Part shown: positions 18,525 through 26,764 of the stretch, in pieces | Layout of the letters: the number at the start of each line of letters is the position of its first letter | How positions within the stretch are numbered: position 1 is the first letter of the stretch | Assembly (NCBI RefSeq): GCF_000720115.1 | Contig: NZ_JOIR01000004.1 | Location: 124,001-188,000 of the forward strand | DNA: 64,000 nt | Direction: 5' to 3' | Source: Streptomyces sp. NRRL F-2580 | GTDB lineage: Bacteria > Actinomycetota > Actinomycetes > Streptomycetales > Streptomycetaceae | The notes under the pieces: generated by a model | The model's input: only the letters and a program-made list of their open reading frames with translations | Told to the model about the DNA's origin: nothing | The model's database searches: none | Translations under genes and position numbers: made by a program

Positions 18525-20300
18525 ATGTCAGCGCAGCAGTCGCAACAGTCGCCGGCTTCGTCGGATCCGCTGCCGGATCCCTCGCCGGCCGCACCGGCCG
18601 TGCCCGTGCCGTCGGACCCGCTGGTGGCCGCCACCGAGGCCACCAGGAGCCTGCAGGGCCTGTCCACCGAGCTCACGGCCCGGGTACCGCAACTGCTGGA
18701 GGCGATGCGGTCGGTCGGGACCGGCCTCGAACTGCACTCCACGCTGGACCGCATCTGCGAGACCGCGGCCGAGCTCGCGGGCGCCCGCTACGCGGCGATC
18801 GGCGTCGTCGACACGGAGGGCCGCGGGCTCTCGGACTTCGTCACCCACGGGATCGCCCCGGAGCTGGACCGGAAGATCGGACACCGCCCCGACGGGAAGC
18901 GGGGCCTGCTCGGAGCACTGATCTCACATTCCGACACCGTGCTGCTCGCCGATCTGACGAAGGATCCGCGCTCCGCGGGATTCCCGGCGCACCACCCGCC
19001 CATGAAGACCTTCCTCGGTGTCCCGATCCGGGTGCAGGGAGAGATCTTCGGCAATCTGTACCTCGCCGAGAAGAACGGCGGCCGAGAGTTCAACGACTAC
19101 GACGTCCACATGGTCCGGGTCCTGGCCACCGAGGCCGGCATCGCCATCGGCAACGCCCGGCTGTACGAGGCCGCCACGCAGCGCGAGCGCTGGATCGACG
19201 GCTCGGTGGCCGTCACCACCGCCCTCCTGTCCGGCGGGGACGCGGACGACGCCCTCGTGGTGGTGGCGGAGCAGGCCCGCCGACTCGCCGACTCCTCCGC
19301 GGGGATCGTGCTGCTGCCGGCCGAGGAGGGCGGGATGGAGATCGTCGCCGTCTCGGCCGAGAACCCGGCCACCTCGCTCGGTGTGGTGATCCCGGCCGAG
19401 AGCCCGGTGGTGGACAGTCTGTTGCGCGGCGAGCCGGTCTTCGTGGACGACGCCGCGTCCGACCCCCGCACGATGAGCAAGCTGACCAGCCAGTACGGGC
19501 CCTGCATGATGCTGCCCCTGCACAGCGGCGGGCGGGTGCTGGGCGCCCTGGTCACCCCCCGGGGGCGTGGCAAGCGTCCGTTCAGTGAGGCCGAGCGGAC
19601 CCTGGCCACTCAGTTCGCCTCGCAGGCGGCGCTCGCCCTGATGATGGCCGAGGCGCAGCGCGACCGTGAGCGGCTGGCCGTGTTCGAGGACCGGGACAGG
19701 ATCGCCCGCGACCTGCACGACCTGGTCATCCAGCGGTTGTTCGCCACCGGGATGATGCTGGAGGGCGCCCAGCGCCGGTCCATCGTTCCCGAGGTCCGCG
19801 ACGGCGTGGGCAAGGCCGTGGACGAACTGGACGTGACGATCCAGGAGATCCGCACCGCCATCTTCGCCCTCCATCAGGGCCCCGCTGAGGCTCCGTCCGG
19901 GTTGCGCACCCGGGTGCTGAGGGAGATCAACATGGCGGCAGTGCCCCTGGGCTTCAAGCCCGCGCACCGCTTCCTCGGCCCGATCGACACCGTCGTCGAC
20001 GAGCTGGTCGGCAAGAACCTGATCGCCGCGCTGCGCGAAGCGCTGTCCAATGCCTTCCGCCATGCCGACGCGTCCCGGATCGAGGTGGTCCTCGACTGCA
20101 CCGTCACGCTCGCCGACGGCCGGCCGGGGATCCGGCTGGAGGTCGCCGACGACGGGGTGGGCATCCCCGAAGGGGGCCGGCGCAGCGGGCTGCGCAATCT
20201 GCGCCGACGGGCCGAGGCACTGGGCGGCGCGAGCTCGTACGGCCCGGGGCTCGGCGAGGACGGCGGCGGGACCACCCTGGTGTGGGAGGCCCCGCTCTGA
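18525..20300 (+). CDS. GAF-domain sensor histidine kinase, DevS/DosS-like
   Basis: A 591-residue cytoplasmic kinase with two GAF domains (about 55-205 and 220-370), a HisKA_3 dimerisation domain with phospho-acceptor His in RIARDLHDLVIQRLFATGMML (about 390-410), and a C-terminal HATPase with EALSNAFRHADAS and DDGVGIPEGG (about 505-590). The layout is that of the DevS/DosS family, whose GAF domains sense oxygen, NO or redox state through heme. Heme binding cannot be confirmed here. It starts 24 bases after cydCD, so it may be read with the bd oxidase operon. No response regulator is adjacent. Confidence 0.9.
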   Translation: MSAQQSQQSPASSDPLPDPSPAAPAVPVPSDPLVAATEATRSLQGLSTELTARVPQLLEAMRSVGTGLELHSTLDRICETAAELAGARYAAIGVVDTEGRGLSDFVTHGIAPELDRKIGHRPDGKRGLLGALISHSDTVLLADLTKDPRSAGFPAHHPPMKTFLGVPIRVQGEIFGNLYLAEKNGGREFNDYDVHMVRVLATEAGIAIGNARLYEAATQRERWIDGSVAVTTALLSGGDADDALVVVAEQARRLADSSAGIVLLPAEEGGMEIVAVSAENPATSLGVVIPAESPVVDSLLRGEPVFVDDAASDPRTMSKLTSQYGPCMMLPLHSGGRVLGALVTPRGRGKRPFSEAERTLATQFASQAALALMMAEAQRDRERLAVFEDRDRIARDLHDLVIQRLFATGMMLEGAQRRSIVPEVRDGVGKAVDELDVTIQEIRTAIFALHQGPAEAPSGLRTRVLREINMAAVPLGFKPAHRFLGPIDTVVDELVGKNLIAALREALSNAFRHADASRIEVVLDCTVTLADGRPGIRLEVADDGVGIPEGGRRSGLRNLRRRAEALGGASSYGPGLGEDGGGTTLVWEAPL

Positions 20301-20339
20301 GGTGCCCGGTGTCCGTGCCTGTGCGCTCGGAGCCGCTGC

Positions 20340-21209
20340 TCAGGCCTGCTGCCGTGCGATGAGTTCGGCCAGGATCCGCTCGATGACGAGGGCGACCCCG
20401 TCCTCGTTGTTGGCGACCGTACGGCCGGACGCGGCCGCGATCACATCCGGGTGCGCGTTGCCCATCGCGTACGAGGTGCCGGCCCAGTTGAGCATCTCCA
20501 CGTCGTTCGGCATGTCCCCGAACGCGACGACCTCGTCGGGGGAAATGCCCCGCTCGGCGCAGCACAGCGCCAGCGTGCTGGCCTTGGAGACCCCGTGCCC
20601 GCTGATCTCCAGCAGGGCCGTGGGGCTGGAGCGGGTGATCGACGCGTAGGCGCCGGCGGCGGAGCGGGCCAGCGTCAGGAACTCGTCCGGGGCGATCTCG
20701 GAGTGGTGCGCCAGCAGCTTCAGTACGGGCGCCCCGCCCCCGTCCGTGTCCTCCCGCAGCAGCTCCTCGGCCGTGGCGATCCTGGCGGCCGGGTCCTTGA
20801 AGAACGGCGGGTACGCCGGCTCGTAGTTGATGCCGGTGGTCAGCTCGACCGCGAAGGACGTGCCGGGTGCGGCGATCCGCAGGGCATCGACGACGGCGAG
20901 CGCGGCCGCCTGCGGGAGGGACCTGACCTGGACGAACTCCCGTCCGGCGTGCAGGTCGACGACCGCCGCGCCATTGGCGCAGATCGCGAGGCCGTGCCCG
21001 TGGACGTGATCGCTGACCACGTCCATCCAGCGGGCCGGGCGTCCGGTGACGAAGAAGACCTCGATCCCGGCCTCCTCGGCGGCGGCGAGCGCGGCGACGG
21101 TACGCGGCGAGACGGATTTGTCGTCGCGCAGCAGGGTGCCGTCGAGGTCGGTGGCGATGAGCCGGGGCGTGGGGGTGGGCCCGTCCGGGCGCTGGGGAGC
21201 CGAGGTCAC
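20340..21209 (-). CDS. HAD-superfamily phosphatase, Cof type
   Basis: A 289-residue hydrolase of HAD class IIB. Motif I is [16 protein letters not shown] (about residues 18-33), motif II is FVTGRPARW (about 55-63), and motifs III/IV are KASTLALCC and [12 protein letters not shown] (about 220-250). Such enzymes dephosphorylate small sugar phosphates or cofactors, often FMN or PLP; the substrate is unknown. GTG 21209 gives MTSAPQRPDGP. A second close relative lies at 36157-36969. Confidence 0.9.
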   Translation of the reverse strand: MTSAPQRPDGPTPTPRLIATDLDGTLLRDDKSVSPRTVAALAAAEEAGIEVFFVTGRPARWMDVVSDHVHGHGLAICANGAAVVDLHAGREFVQVRSLPQAAALAVVDALRIAAPGTSFAVELTTGINYEPAYPPFFKDPAARIATAEELLREDTDGGGAPVLKLLAHHSEIAPDEFLTLARSAAGAYASITRSSPTALLEISGHGVSKASTLALCCAERGISPDEVVAFGDMPNDVEMLNWAGTSYAMGNAHPDVIAAASGRTVANNEDGVALVIERILAELIARQQA

Positions 21210-21272
21210 GCTCCATCTTCGCCCATGGTCGGGGACGGTCGGACCATGATCGGGTCCGGTTGCTGGCCGGAT

Positions 21273-21282
21273 GATGTTTCAC
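21273..21282 (+). repeat. Half parS site next to parS site 2
   Basis: GATGTTTCAC here is repeated exactly at 21290-21299, the left half of the full parS palindrome. The right half (GTGAAAC) is missing after this copy. This makes a 10-bp direct repeat with a 17-bp period. Confidence 0.6.
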
Positions 21283-21283
21283 A

Positions 21284-21315
21284 CGAGGCGATGTTTCACG
21301 TGAAACATCGCCTCG
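21284..21315. other. parS site 2 inside a 32-bp perfect palindrome
   Basis: The 14-bp core GTTTCACGTGAAAC is at 21293-21306. The inverted symmetry continues 9 bases on each side (left flank CGAGGCGAT, right flank ATCGCCTCG), giving 16-base arms without a mismatch. It lies between the divergent HAD and LLM oxidoreductase genes, 15 bases before the LLM start. Confidence 0.93.
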
Positions 21316-21330
21316 CCGTAGGCTCGACGC

Positions 21331-22236
21331 ATGAGTCTGCGTCTGAGCACGGTGATCCTTCCGGTACGTCGATGGCATGAGGGAGGCCGCGATCAGTGGC
21401 TCCGGGCTGAGCAGCTCGGATTCCACACCGCCTACACCTACGACCACCTGTCCTGGCGGACCTTCCGCGATGGCCCGTGGTTCGGTGCTCTGCCCACCCT
21501 GACCGCGGCGGCCACCGCGACCGAGCGGCTGCGCCTGGGCACGCTCGTCACCTCTCCGAACTTCCGCCACCCGGTGACTCTCGCCAAGGAGCTCATGTCC
21601 CTGGACGACATCTCCGGCGGGCGGGTCACCCTCGGCATCGGAGCAGGCGGCAACGGCTTCGACGCCACCGCGCTGGGCCAGGAGGCCTGGTCCCCGCGTG
21701 AGCGCGCCGACCGCTTCGGCGAGTTCGTGCCGCTGCTGGACCAGTTGCTGACCGAGGGCTCGGTGAGCCACGAGGGCACCTTCTACTCCGCCGAGGAGGC
21801 CCGCAACATCCCCGGCTGCGTGCAGGGGCCGCGGCTGCCGTTCGCGGTCGCCGCGACAGGACCGCGCGGTCTGCGGCTCGCCGCCCGCCACGGCCAGGCC
21901 TGGGTGACCACGGGCGACCCGAAGCTCTTCGAGGAGGGCACCCCCGAGCAGTCGCGGGAGGCCCTGCGCGGACAGCTCGAACGGCTCGACAAGGCCTTCG
22001 TGGAGATCGGGCGGGATCCCGATTCCATGGAGAAGATCCTGCTGACAGGCTTCACGCCCGAGGCCAACACCGTGCTGGAGTCGGTGGACGCGTTCGTCGA
22101 CTTCGCCGGCCGCCACCGCGAGCTCGGCTTCACCGAGCTGGTGATCCACGCGCCGATCCCGGACTCCGACTTCGCCGCCGACGAGGCCGTCTTCGAGAAG
22201 ATCGCCACCGAGGCCCTGGCCCAGCTCGACAGCTGA
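21331..22236 (+). CDS. LLM-class flavin/F420-dependent oxidoreductase
   Basis: A 301-residue luciferase-like TIM-barrel enzyme. Family features include LGFHTAYTYDHLSWR (about 27-41), LRLGTLVTSPNFRHPVTLAKELMSLDDISGGRVTLGIGAGGNG (about 67-110 in sections) and a C-terminal GFTELVIHAP. Members use FMN or coenzyme F420 to oxidise or reduce small molecules; the substrate is not predictable. It is alone in its direction. The 32-bp parS palindrome sits immediately upstream. Confidence 0.88.
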   Translation: MSLRLSTVILPVRRWHEGGRDQWLRAEQLGFHTAYTYDHLSWRTFRDGPWFGALPTLTAAATATERLRLGTLVTSPNFRHPVTLAKELMSLDDISGGRVTLGIGAGGNGFDATALGQEAWSPRERADRFGEFVPLLDQLLTEGSVSHEGTFYSAEEARNIPGCVQGPRLPFAVAATGPRGLRLAARHGQAWVTTGDPKLFEEGTPEQSREALRGQLERLDKAFVEIGRDPDSMEKILLTGFTPEANTVLESVDAFVDFAGRHRELGFTELVIHAPIPDSDFAADEAVFEKIATEALAQLDS

Positions 22237-22249
22237 TCCGCCTGCCGTC

Positions 22250-22275
22250 GCCGCTCCGGTCCAGTCCGGAGCGGC
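22250..22275. terminator. Hairpin between convergent genes (LLM oxidoreductase and helical-repeat protein)
   Basis: GCCGCTCCGG (22250-22259) pairs with CCGGAGCGGC (22266-22275) around a 6-base loop, in the 64-base gap between convergent stop codons. There is no T-tract, as is common in Streptomyces. It can serve both directions. Confidence 0.6.
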
Positions 22276-22300
22276 GGCGGCGACGGCGACGACCGAGGCT

Positions 22301-24062
22301 CTACGCCCCGTTCAGCTGCTCGAAAAGGCGCTCCGCCGACGGCAGGAGCCAGTCGCTCTTCCTCCCCGCCGTGGTGGTGGTCCTGGTGCTGGTCGTCCGG
22401 GCCGGCCGCCTCAACCGAGCGCAGGTACGACTCCACGCGGATCGCCGACAGTTCCGCGAGCGCGATCCGCCGGGCCCGCAACGGTTCGGCGGCGTCCAAT
22501 GCCTCGGCGGACCGCAGGGCGATCCGCAGCAGCTTCCGGATCTCCGCGGGCGCGGCCCCCGACTGCGCGGCCACGCTCGCCAGCCGCAGCTCGGCGAGCG
22601 CGGCGCGCTCCGCCCGGCCGAGCGCCCGGTAGGCGTCGCGGACCGCGGCGAGGAGCTGGGGAGCCTCCTCGGCCCCGCGCCGCGCGGCGGCCAGGGCCTG
22701 CTGGTCCGCGAGGTCGGCGCGGACCAGCGGATCGTGCTCCGGCTGCGCCTCCACCCGTACGGCCACCTCGGCCCACAGGGCGTCCGCACCCGGATGACTC
22801 ACGTCACGGGCACCGCGGGCCCGCTCCACGAGCTCGGTGAACCCGGCGGGCACCGAGACCGGCGCGGACACGGCGGAGGCGGCGCCCACAGCGGCACCGG
22901 CGGTGGCAGCGGCATCGGCACCGGCACCGGCCGTGTCGGTCCGGGGCAGTTCCGCACTGCGCACCCCCAGCGGCAGCGCGCCCACCAGCGGCTCCCGGCC
23001 CACCCGCGCGAGGAAGCGGTCCGAGACCCGGGTCGTGCCGTTGCGCGCGTCGAACTGCCGGGCGATGTCCAGGCAGCCCGCGTGGAGCACCTCGTACAGC
23101 TCGGAGACCGTACGGGGTGCTCCCTCGTAGGGGACGGCCGGGCTCCGGCCGTGGCCCAGCTCCTCCAGACGGCGCAGCAGCACGAGGATGCCGCCGTGGA
23201 AGGCAAGCCGGTCGTCGAGATTGGCGAGCGGAGCCACATGGGCGGCGTGCTCGGCCAGGATCTCCAGTCCGCGCGACTCGTTGCCGGTGAGCGCGCAGAA
23301 TTCGATGTGCTTGCCGACCGACGGCAGCAGGCTCTCGTTGCCGCGGGCCATGCGGTAGCCGCGCACATGGTTCGAGCGCGCCTCGTCGGCCCGGCCGAGC
23401 CGCAGCAGCGGCAACAGCGAGGTGGCCAGGACCCGGTGCGGCTCCTCGGCGCAGACCAGATCGCCCGTGAGCACCGGCTTCCACAGCTCCAGCGCCTCGG
23501 CGTCATCGCCCTGCACGACGGCGTACTGGCCCTGGCCGTTGAGCTCGCAGGCCTGGCAGTCGCTCATGTCGTCGCGTTCCGCGGCCAGCCAGCGCCGGAA
23601 GGCCCGCTCGGCGCGCTCGTCGTCGCCGATCGCATGGGCGAGCCACAGCTCGGCCTCGCGTACGGGCCGCTCGCTGTAGCCCGCGATCTTGTAGCGGCGC
23701 TCCATCTCGTCCAGCCAGCCGACGGCCGACTCCAGCGGGATCCCGGGAGAGTCCGAGATGGCCGAGGCCACCCACTTGAACTGCCAGAACAGCGAGTGCG
23801 CGTCCCATTCGCCGAAGGCGCCCGGGTCCTGGTCGTACTCCTGGAGCAGCCGCGCGAAGGGCACCAGCATCTTCGACGACTCGGAGCTGTAGAGATACGC
23901 GTTGATCAGGTTGTCCAGGGCCTCGCGGAACAGCGCACGGTCGCCGTTCGCCTCGGCCGCACCGGCCAGGGCCTCGGCGTGCGCGTTGCGCGCCGCGCCG
24001 TTCGGCGCTTCGCGGTTCTCCGCCAGACCCCGCACGATCTCCTCGCGCGTCAGCGTCGTCAC
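22301..24062 (-). CDS. Helical-repeat (TPR-like) partner of the HSP90-family protein, with an apparent frameshift near its 3' end
   Basis: Starts GTG at 24062 (VTTLTREEIVRGLAENREAP) behind AGGAGG; the GTGA overlaps the HSP90 stop by four bases, so the two are translationally coupled. About 580 residues of helical repeats (AEALAGAAEANGDRALFREALDNL, WLDEMERRYKIAGYSERP), with an Ala-rich linker around residues 375-400. It is soluble and has no catalytic motif I recognise. The coding frame runs to VESYLRSVEAAGPDD and a His run, but a plausible C-terminus (GRKSDWLLPSAERLFEQLNGA, stop 22301) is one frame over. Removing one G from the G4 run at 22364-22367 joins them. Otherwise the frame would run to 21783, over the opposite-strand LLM gene. 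This is a sequencing indel or a recent mutation. Confidence 0.75.
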
Positions 24063-25915
24063 TTCTGGTCCTCCTGGGCATCGCGGGCATCGGTGGAGTG
24101 CGTCGCCCATTCCAGGAGTCCGAGGAAGGCCCGGTTGAGCAGGGTGGAGTCGGCGGGGCGCAGCGGCCGCTGCGACATCAGCAGGGCCTGCCCGTACAGC
24201 GATTCGACGGCGGTGCCGGTCAGCGCCTCGTCGGGAAGGGCGGCGATCCGCCGGATCAGGGGATTGTTGTGGTTGAGGACCAGCCGGGCGCGCGGCGCGG
24301 AGCCCCGCAGCGCGCCGAGGATGCCGCTCCACAGGGAGTCGGCGCTCTCCAGCGCGGCGGTGCGGTCGCGCTCTTGGCGGGCCTGGCGGTCGTCGAGGTA
24401 GAGCGCGGGGACGGCGACGGGTTGGAAGGCGCGCAGCACCACGTCGCAGCCCTGGGGCTCCAGGCGGGTGCGCGCGGTGGCCAGGAAGGCGGCGAGTTCC
24501 AGTTCGGCTGCGGTCGGCACCGGGTCCAGCCGCTCGGTGACGGCTCCGGCGTCCAGCTCGGTGATCTTGAGGTCAGGCCGCACGGCGGGCAGCAGGGCCA
24601 GTAGGTCCGCGTCGTAGGTGTAGCCGGCGTTGATGACCCCGAGCCCGTGGGCGGCGGCGATCGGTGCGATCTGGCGGAACTCCTCGACGGTGCGCGTGAA
24701 GTGGATGTCCGTGTGGGCGGCCGCGAACTCCTGCAGGCTCATCGAGCCGTCGCTGGTCTCGAAGGGCAGCCACGGCAGCATCAGCCCGAGCAGTTCGGAG
24801 TCGTGCCGGGCCATGGACTTCACACCGAGGTGGTGGACGCGCAGGAAGGCGGCCAGGCGGTCCGGTTCGCTCGCGGCGAGCTCGGCGAGCCAGCCGCGGA
24901 CGCGGGCGCCGAGCGCCTCCCGTACGGCGGCCAGGGTCTCGTCGTCGTAGAGGTTCTCCCGGGAGGCGGTGGGCCGCAGGGTGTCCGTGTCGAGGACGGC
25001 GCGGACGAAGAAGGCCCAGTCCGGCAGCAGGTTGTCGGCCCGGTCGGTCAGCAGCATGCCCTTGAGGTGGACGCGGTGTCCGGCCCGGTGGGCGGGGCTG
25101 GTCGGCTCCGGAAGGACGTACGCCACCCCGCGCACGCCGGCGACCGGCAGGTCGAGGTCGATGCTGTCGAGCGGGGTGAAGCCGAAGAGCTGCGCGCAGT
25201 GCCCGGCGAGCGCGACGCGGCGGGCGGCGGGGGTGGGGAAGGGCCGGTCCCATACGGCGGGGCGGTCGGTGACGGGGCGCGGCTCGCCGCCCTCGCCGTC
25301 GTCGAAGGTGATGGCGTACGGCAGGAGGGAGCCGTAGTCGCGGGCCAGTTCCTCGACCGTCGCCGGGGCGGTCCATTCCGCGGCGCCCGGGCGGGCTTCG
25401 AGGACGACGGTGGTACCGGGCTCCGGGCGTGCCTCGTGGGGCAGTTCGCGGACGGTGTACGAACCGTCGTCCGTGGCGAGCCATTCCACGGGCGCGGCAT
25501 CGGGGTCGCGGGCGGAGCGGGTGACGACGCGGATCTGGCGGGCCACGACGAAGCACGCGAGCAGCCCGATGCCGAACTGGCCGAGGAACTCACGGCGGGT
25601 GGCTTCCAGACCGTGCTCGGCGATGGAGCCGTCGCCTCCGCGCTTTGAGCTGCGGCCGATGGTGGCGAGCAGGGAATGGGCCTCGTCGGCGGTCAGGCCG
25701 ATGCCGCTGTCCTCGATGGTCACGCGGCCGCCGGACGCCGACAGCCGGATGCGGACCTCGGTTTCCGGGTCGAGGGCGTGGCGGGCGGTGACCGCGTCCA
25801 CGGCGTTCTGCAGGAGCTCGCGGACGTAGACGCGCGGGCTGGAGTAGAGGTGGTGGGAGAGGAGATCCACCAGGCCGCGCAGATCGACCTGGAAATTGTG
25901 GGGTGCGGACGTCAT
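24059..25915 (-). CDS. HSP90-family (HtpG-like) ATPase
   Basis: A 618-residue GHKL ATPase. The N-terminal nucleotide-binding domain includes LSHHLYSSPRVYVRELLQNAVDA (about 18-40, the conserved N-box) and IEDSGIGLTADEAHSLLATIGRSSK (about 71-95), then FLGQFGIGLLACFVVA. The middle domain has SLMP-like DLPVAGVRGVAYVL and RVHLKGMLLTDRADNLLPDWAFFVRAVLDT. The catalytic-loop Arg region (PTASRENLYDDETL) is present. It ends in an acidic tail, STDARDAQEDQK. It is related to HtpG but of the shorter actinobacterial type. The ribosome-binding site lies in a hairpin arm (separate entry). The stop overlaps the start of the helical-repeat gene. Confidence 0.9.
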   Translation of the reverse strand: MTSAPHNFQVDLRGLVDLLSHHLYSSPRVYVRELLQNAVDAVTARHALDPETEVRIRLSASGGRVTIEDSGIGLTADEAHSLLATIGRSSKRGGDGSIAEHGLEATRREFLGQFGIGLLACFVVARQIRVVTRSARDPDAAPVEWLATDDGSYTVRELPHEARPEPGTTVVLEARPGAAEWTAPATVEELARDYGSLLPYAITFDDGEGGEPRPVTDRPAVWDRPFPTPAARRVALAGHCAQLFGFTPLDSIDLDLPVAGVRGVAYVLPEPTSPAHRAGHRVHLKGMLLTDRADNLLPDWAFFVRAVLDTDTLRPTASRENLYDDETLAAVREALGARVRGWLAELAASEPDRLAAFLRVHHLGVKSMARHDSELLGLMLPWLPFETSDGSMSLQEFAAAHTDIHFTRTVEEFRQIAPIAAAHGLGVINAGYTYDADLLALLPAVRPDLKITELDAGAVTERLDPVPTAAELELAAFLATARTRLEPQGCDVVLRAFQPVAVPALYLDDRQARQERDRTAALESADSLWSGILGALRGSAPRARLVLNHNNPLIRRIAALPDEALTGTAVESLYGQALLMSQRPLRPADSTLLNRAFLGLLEWATHSTDARDAQEDQK

Positions 25916-25922
25916 AGGGCGT

Positions 25923-25964
25923 CACCTCGCGTACATGCAGGGATGGATCGGTGATCGCGAGGTG
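25923..25964 (-). promoter_or_regulatory. Hairpin that sequesters the HSP90-family ribosome-binding site (candidate RNA thermometer)
   Basis: On the minus-strand transcript CACCTCGCG (25964-25956) pairs perfectly with CGCGAGGTG (25931-25923) across a 24-base loop. The GAGGTG in the second arm lies seven bases before the HSP90 ATG (25915), so it is the Shine-Dalgarno sequence. Closing the stem would hide it. This fits translational control, plausibly by temperature. An operator role for the inverted repeat is an alternative. No HAIR or CIRCE element is visible. Confidence 0.6.
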
Positions 25965-26092
25965 CCCCCCTCACGGATCCCGGAGTGGGACACACATTAG
26001 GGGGATGGTCCGACAATCTCAGCGTGAATTCCCGCCCTTGGGAGTGCCTCCGGAACCGCCGCTGAAAGCCCTGCCGGGCGCGCTGCCGGAAG

Positions 26093-26632
26093 CTACTGGA
26101 AACGCAGGAACTGCGGCGGTACCGCGTCCACCAGCCACACCCCGTTGGCGCTGATCCGGAAGACGTGACCGGCCGCACGCATCGCACCCGCGTCCACGGC
26201 GAGCACGACGGGCCGCCCGCGCCGCGCGCCGACGCGGGTCGCGGTCTCCCGGTCCGGGGACAGGTGCACGTGGTGGCGGGTCATCGGGCGCAGGCCCTCG
26301 GCGCGGATCGCGTCCAGGGCGGCGGCGACGGTGCCGTGGTAGAGGTACGCGGGCGGCTCGGCCTCCGGAAGGTCCAGGTCCACGGCGACGGTGTGCCCCT
26401 GGTTCGCCCGGATCCGGGTGCCCTCGACGGCGAACCGTTGCTTGTCGTTGGCGGCGACGACGTGGTCGAGTTCGGCGCGGCTGAAGTGGAATCCGTGGGC
26501 GGCGGCCGCCTCCAGCAGATCGTCGATCTCCACCCAGCCCTGGGGATCGAGCACCAGTCCGATCCGTTCCGGCTGGTGCCGCAGGTGTTTCGAGACGTAC
26601 TTCGACACCTTCACGGTGCGTCTTTCATCCAT
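26093..26632 (-). CDS. kptA: RNA 2'-phosphotransferase, KptA/Tpt1 family
   Basis: A 179-residue protein starting MDERRTVKVSKYVSKHLRHQPERIGL. Tpt1 enzymes move a 2'-phosphate from RNA to NAD+, giving ADP-ribose cyclic phosphate. The N-terminal winged-helix domain holds the Arg-His stretch KHLRHQPE. The C-terminal domain has YLYHGT, HVHLSPDRETATRVGARRGRPVVL and a final NGVWLVDAVPPQFL, matching the catalytic Arg-His-Arg-Arg family. In fungi it finishes tRNA splicing. Its bacterial role is unknown because bacteria lack that ligase pathway. The ATG at 26632 fits the family N-terminus better than one 22 codons upstream. Confidence 0.92.
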   Translation of the reverse strand: MDERRTVKVSKYVSKHLRHQPERIGLVLDPQGWVEIDDLLEAAAAHGFHFSRAELDHVVAANDKQRFAVEGTRIRANQGHTVAVDLDLPEAEPPAYLYHGTVAAALDAIRAEGLRPMTRHHVHLSPDRETATRVGARRGRPVVLAVDAGAMRAAGHVFRISANGVWLVDAVPPQFLRFQ

Positions 26633-26764
26633 GGCCCCAGCGTGCCCGCTCGGGCGGTCTTCCGGCAGGGATTTTCGGTGCGGCCCGATGGTGGACACCC
26701 TCTATCGCCATTCCAAGATGCGGAATACATTTTCCGCTGCCACTTCTGCTCAGGGGGAGAAACC

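Noticed and set aside
21783..22300. Continuation of the helical-repeat protein to base 21783.
   Set aside because: It would be antisense to the LLM oxidoreductase gene, and a plausible C-terminus with a stop at 22301 exists in the next frame.
25923..25964. HrcA (CIRCE) or HspR (HAIR) operator in front of the HSP90-family gene.
   Set aside because: The inverted repeat there does not match either consensus (TTAGCACTC-type or CTTGAGT-type).
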